Positions 63,077-64,000 of a DNA stretch of 64,000 nucleotides are shown in pieces (positions within the stretch are counted from its first letter, which is position 1; the number at the start of each line of letters is the position of its first letter). Position numbers and translations under genes: made by a program. Source of the stretch: Scilla litardierei (lineage: Eukaryota; Streptophyta; Magnoliopsida; Asparagales; Asparagaceae); contig CM061142.1 in the NCBI GenBank assembly GCA_030789695.1, positions 607,733,659-607,797,658 on the forward strand, written 5' to 3'. Below the pieces are notes generated by a model. It did no database searches, was not told the origin of the DNA, and worked only from the letters and a program-made list of their open reading frames with translations.

Positions 63077-64000
63077 CTAAGATACGTGGAAAACGTCATG
63101 AACTCCCTCCAAAGACGGTGGCAGAGCAAGGCGATAGGCCACTGCTCCCACACGCTCAAGCACATCAAATGGCCCAATATACATCGGGCTCAGCTTTCCC
63201 TTCTTCCCAAAACGAATAACTCCGCGGTTCGGAGAAATCTTCAGGAAGACGTGATCTCCAGGCTGAAACTCCAAGGGTCTCCTCTTGGCATCTGCCCAAT
63301 GCTTGAAGCGATCCTGTGCAACTCTAAGCTTCTCCCTGATGTCTCTCACGACATCCACAGCTTCCACTATCATCTCTGGACCCAACAACTCCCGATCTCC
63401 GATGTCATCCCAGCTCAGTGGCGATCGACATTTCCTTCCATATAAGGCAGCAAACGGCGCCATGCCAATGCTCGCCTGGTAGCTGTTGTTATATGAAAAC
63501 TCCACTAAGTGAAGATGGTCCTCCCATGATCCCTTCAAATCGAGCGTACAAGCTCGCAGCATATCCTCCAGGATCAGAATAGTCCTCTCAGACTAGCCAT
63601 CAGTCTGCGGGTGGTACGCCGTGCTGAAACTCAGACTCGTACCCAAAATCTCCTGCAGACTTCTCCAGAACTGAGATGTGAACCTCGTATCTCTATCGGA
63701 CACGATGCTCACGGGGACTCCATGTAAGCGTACAATCTCCTGCACGTACACGGTCTACATCACAACCAACTCAAAGAGGAAATTAAAAGAGAAGTAAAAA
63801 GAAATTTTACCTCCAGATACTTCCTCGCCAAAGCTTCCGTAGACTTGCCCACTCGGAATGGGATAAAGTGTGCAGACTTGGTCAATCGATCTACGATCAC
63901 CCAAACTGCGTCGTTCTACCTCGTGGTCCGAGGTAAACCAGTCACGAAGTCCATCATAATATGTTGCCACTTCCACTCTAGAATAGGAAACGGTTGCAGC
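63077..64000 (-). pseudogene. Tekay copy B integrase (partial)
   Basis: This is the integrase core and C-terminus on the minus strand, entering from beyond 64000. Visible blocks are MMDFVTGLPRT (catalytic Asp), [18 protein letters not shown], the intron-like stretch (63740-63810), [15 protein letters not shown] (second Asp), a TDG-x-SERT motif whose middle codon is TAG (63595-63593), [38 protein letters not shown], and the module [20 protein letters not shown]. Further TAG stops lie at 63918-63916 and 63079-63077. No functional integrase can come from this copy. Confidence 0.9.
63740..63810 (-). other. Putative 71-nt intron inside the copy B integrase core
   Basis: On the minus strand, donor GAG|GTAAAATTTC and acceptor TACGTGCAG|GAG, at the same codon as 2979-3050 in copy A. 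It is one base shorter, so it would shift the frame if kept in the RNA. Confidence 0.65.

Larger units (their letters stand above)
59677..64000 (-). mobile_element. Ty3/gypsy Tekay/Del-type chromovirus, copy B (cut by window end)
   Basis: This is a second member of the copy A family in the opposite orientation. From the left it shows the 3' LTR (59677-62792), polypurine tract, chromodomain and integrase. RT and the rest lie beyond 64000. It inserted in the U1 array just upstream of copy 10's promoter. In-frame TAG stops lie at 63079-63077, 63595-63593 and 63918-63916; copy A has CAG at all three codons. The intron-like stretch in the integrase is shared with copy A. Confidence 0.93.

Overview
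This window is nuclear DNA from a flowering plant. It holds plant-type LTR retrotransposons (Ty3/gypsy Tekay and Tat lineages, Ty1/copia), a plant Helitron with introns, GT-AG introns, and plant snRNA promoters with the USE motif. A GC-rich Tat element hints at a monocot, but I cannot name the species. There is no bacterial gene content. Nearly all coding sequence belongs to mobile elements, and most of it is broken.

The most important feature is easy to miss. The host sequence beneath the transposons is a tandem array with a period of about 1.32 kb. Each unit carries a U1 spliceosomal snRNA gene on the minus strand. I find ten copies, at about 16.4, 17.8, 27.5, 28.8, 29.9, 31.3, 32.5, 56.8, 58.1 and 59.4 kb. 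Each starts with ATACTTACCTG, the 5'-splice-site-pairing end of U1. Each has recognisable stem-loops I to IV and an Sm-like site. Upstream lies a USE motif (GTCCCACATCG) and a TATA-like box, 33 bp apart in nine copies, which is the Pol II-type plant snRNA promoter layout. Several copies look intact; others have lost the U1A-binding loop, the Sm site or the USE.

Layout on the + coordinate. 1-16146: the 3' half of a Tekay/Del chromovirus (copy A, + strand) with a 3.1-kb 3' LTR. That LTR is split by a 9.0-kb coding-free copia-type LARD (5505-14503, minus strand) with a perfect GTTGA target duplication. 16147-18580: U1 copies 1-2. 18581-27022: a Tat-lineage element with near-identical LTRs, deleted gag, pol with one stop, and a spliced antisense gene. 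27023-32844: U1 copies 3-7. 32845-33783: the 3' end of a short-LTR Ty1/copia element (minus). 33784-40680: a TR-GAG-like copia element (LTR plus gag, no pol) related to the LARD. 40681-about 49140: a decayed Helitron with Rep HUH nuclease and Pif1-like helicase, preceded by a tandemly duplicated exon and followed by a small unrecognised five-exon reading frame. About 49140-56774: AT-rich DNA with a 152-bp tandem repeat and a captured fragment of a BASS-type plastid transporter gene. 56775-59676: U1 copies 8-10. 59677-64000: a second Tekay element (copy B, minus strand), cut by the window end.

The genes do not form a pathway. The picture is a U1 snRNA gene cluster repeatedly invaded by nested transposons. 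Notable details inside the transposons are: two introns in Tekay pol that would explain its frame breaks, one shared by both copies; stop codons that arise repeatedly by CAG to TAG change, as expected of methylated CHG sites; palindrome arrays in the LARD LTR; and a USE plus TATA promoter in copia LTRs that resembles the U1 promoters.
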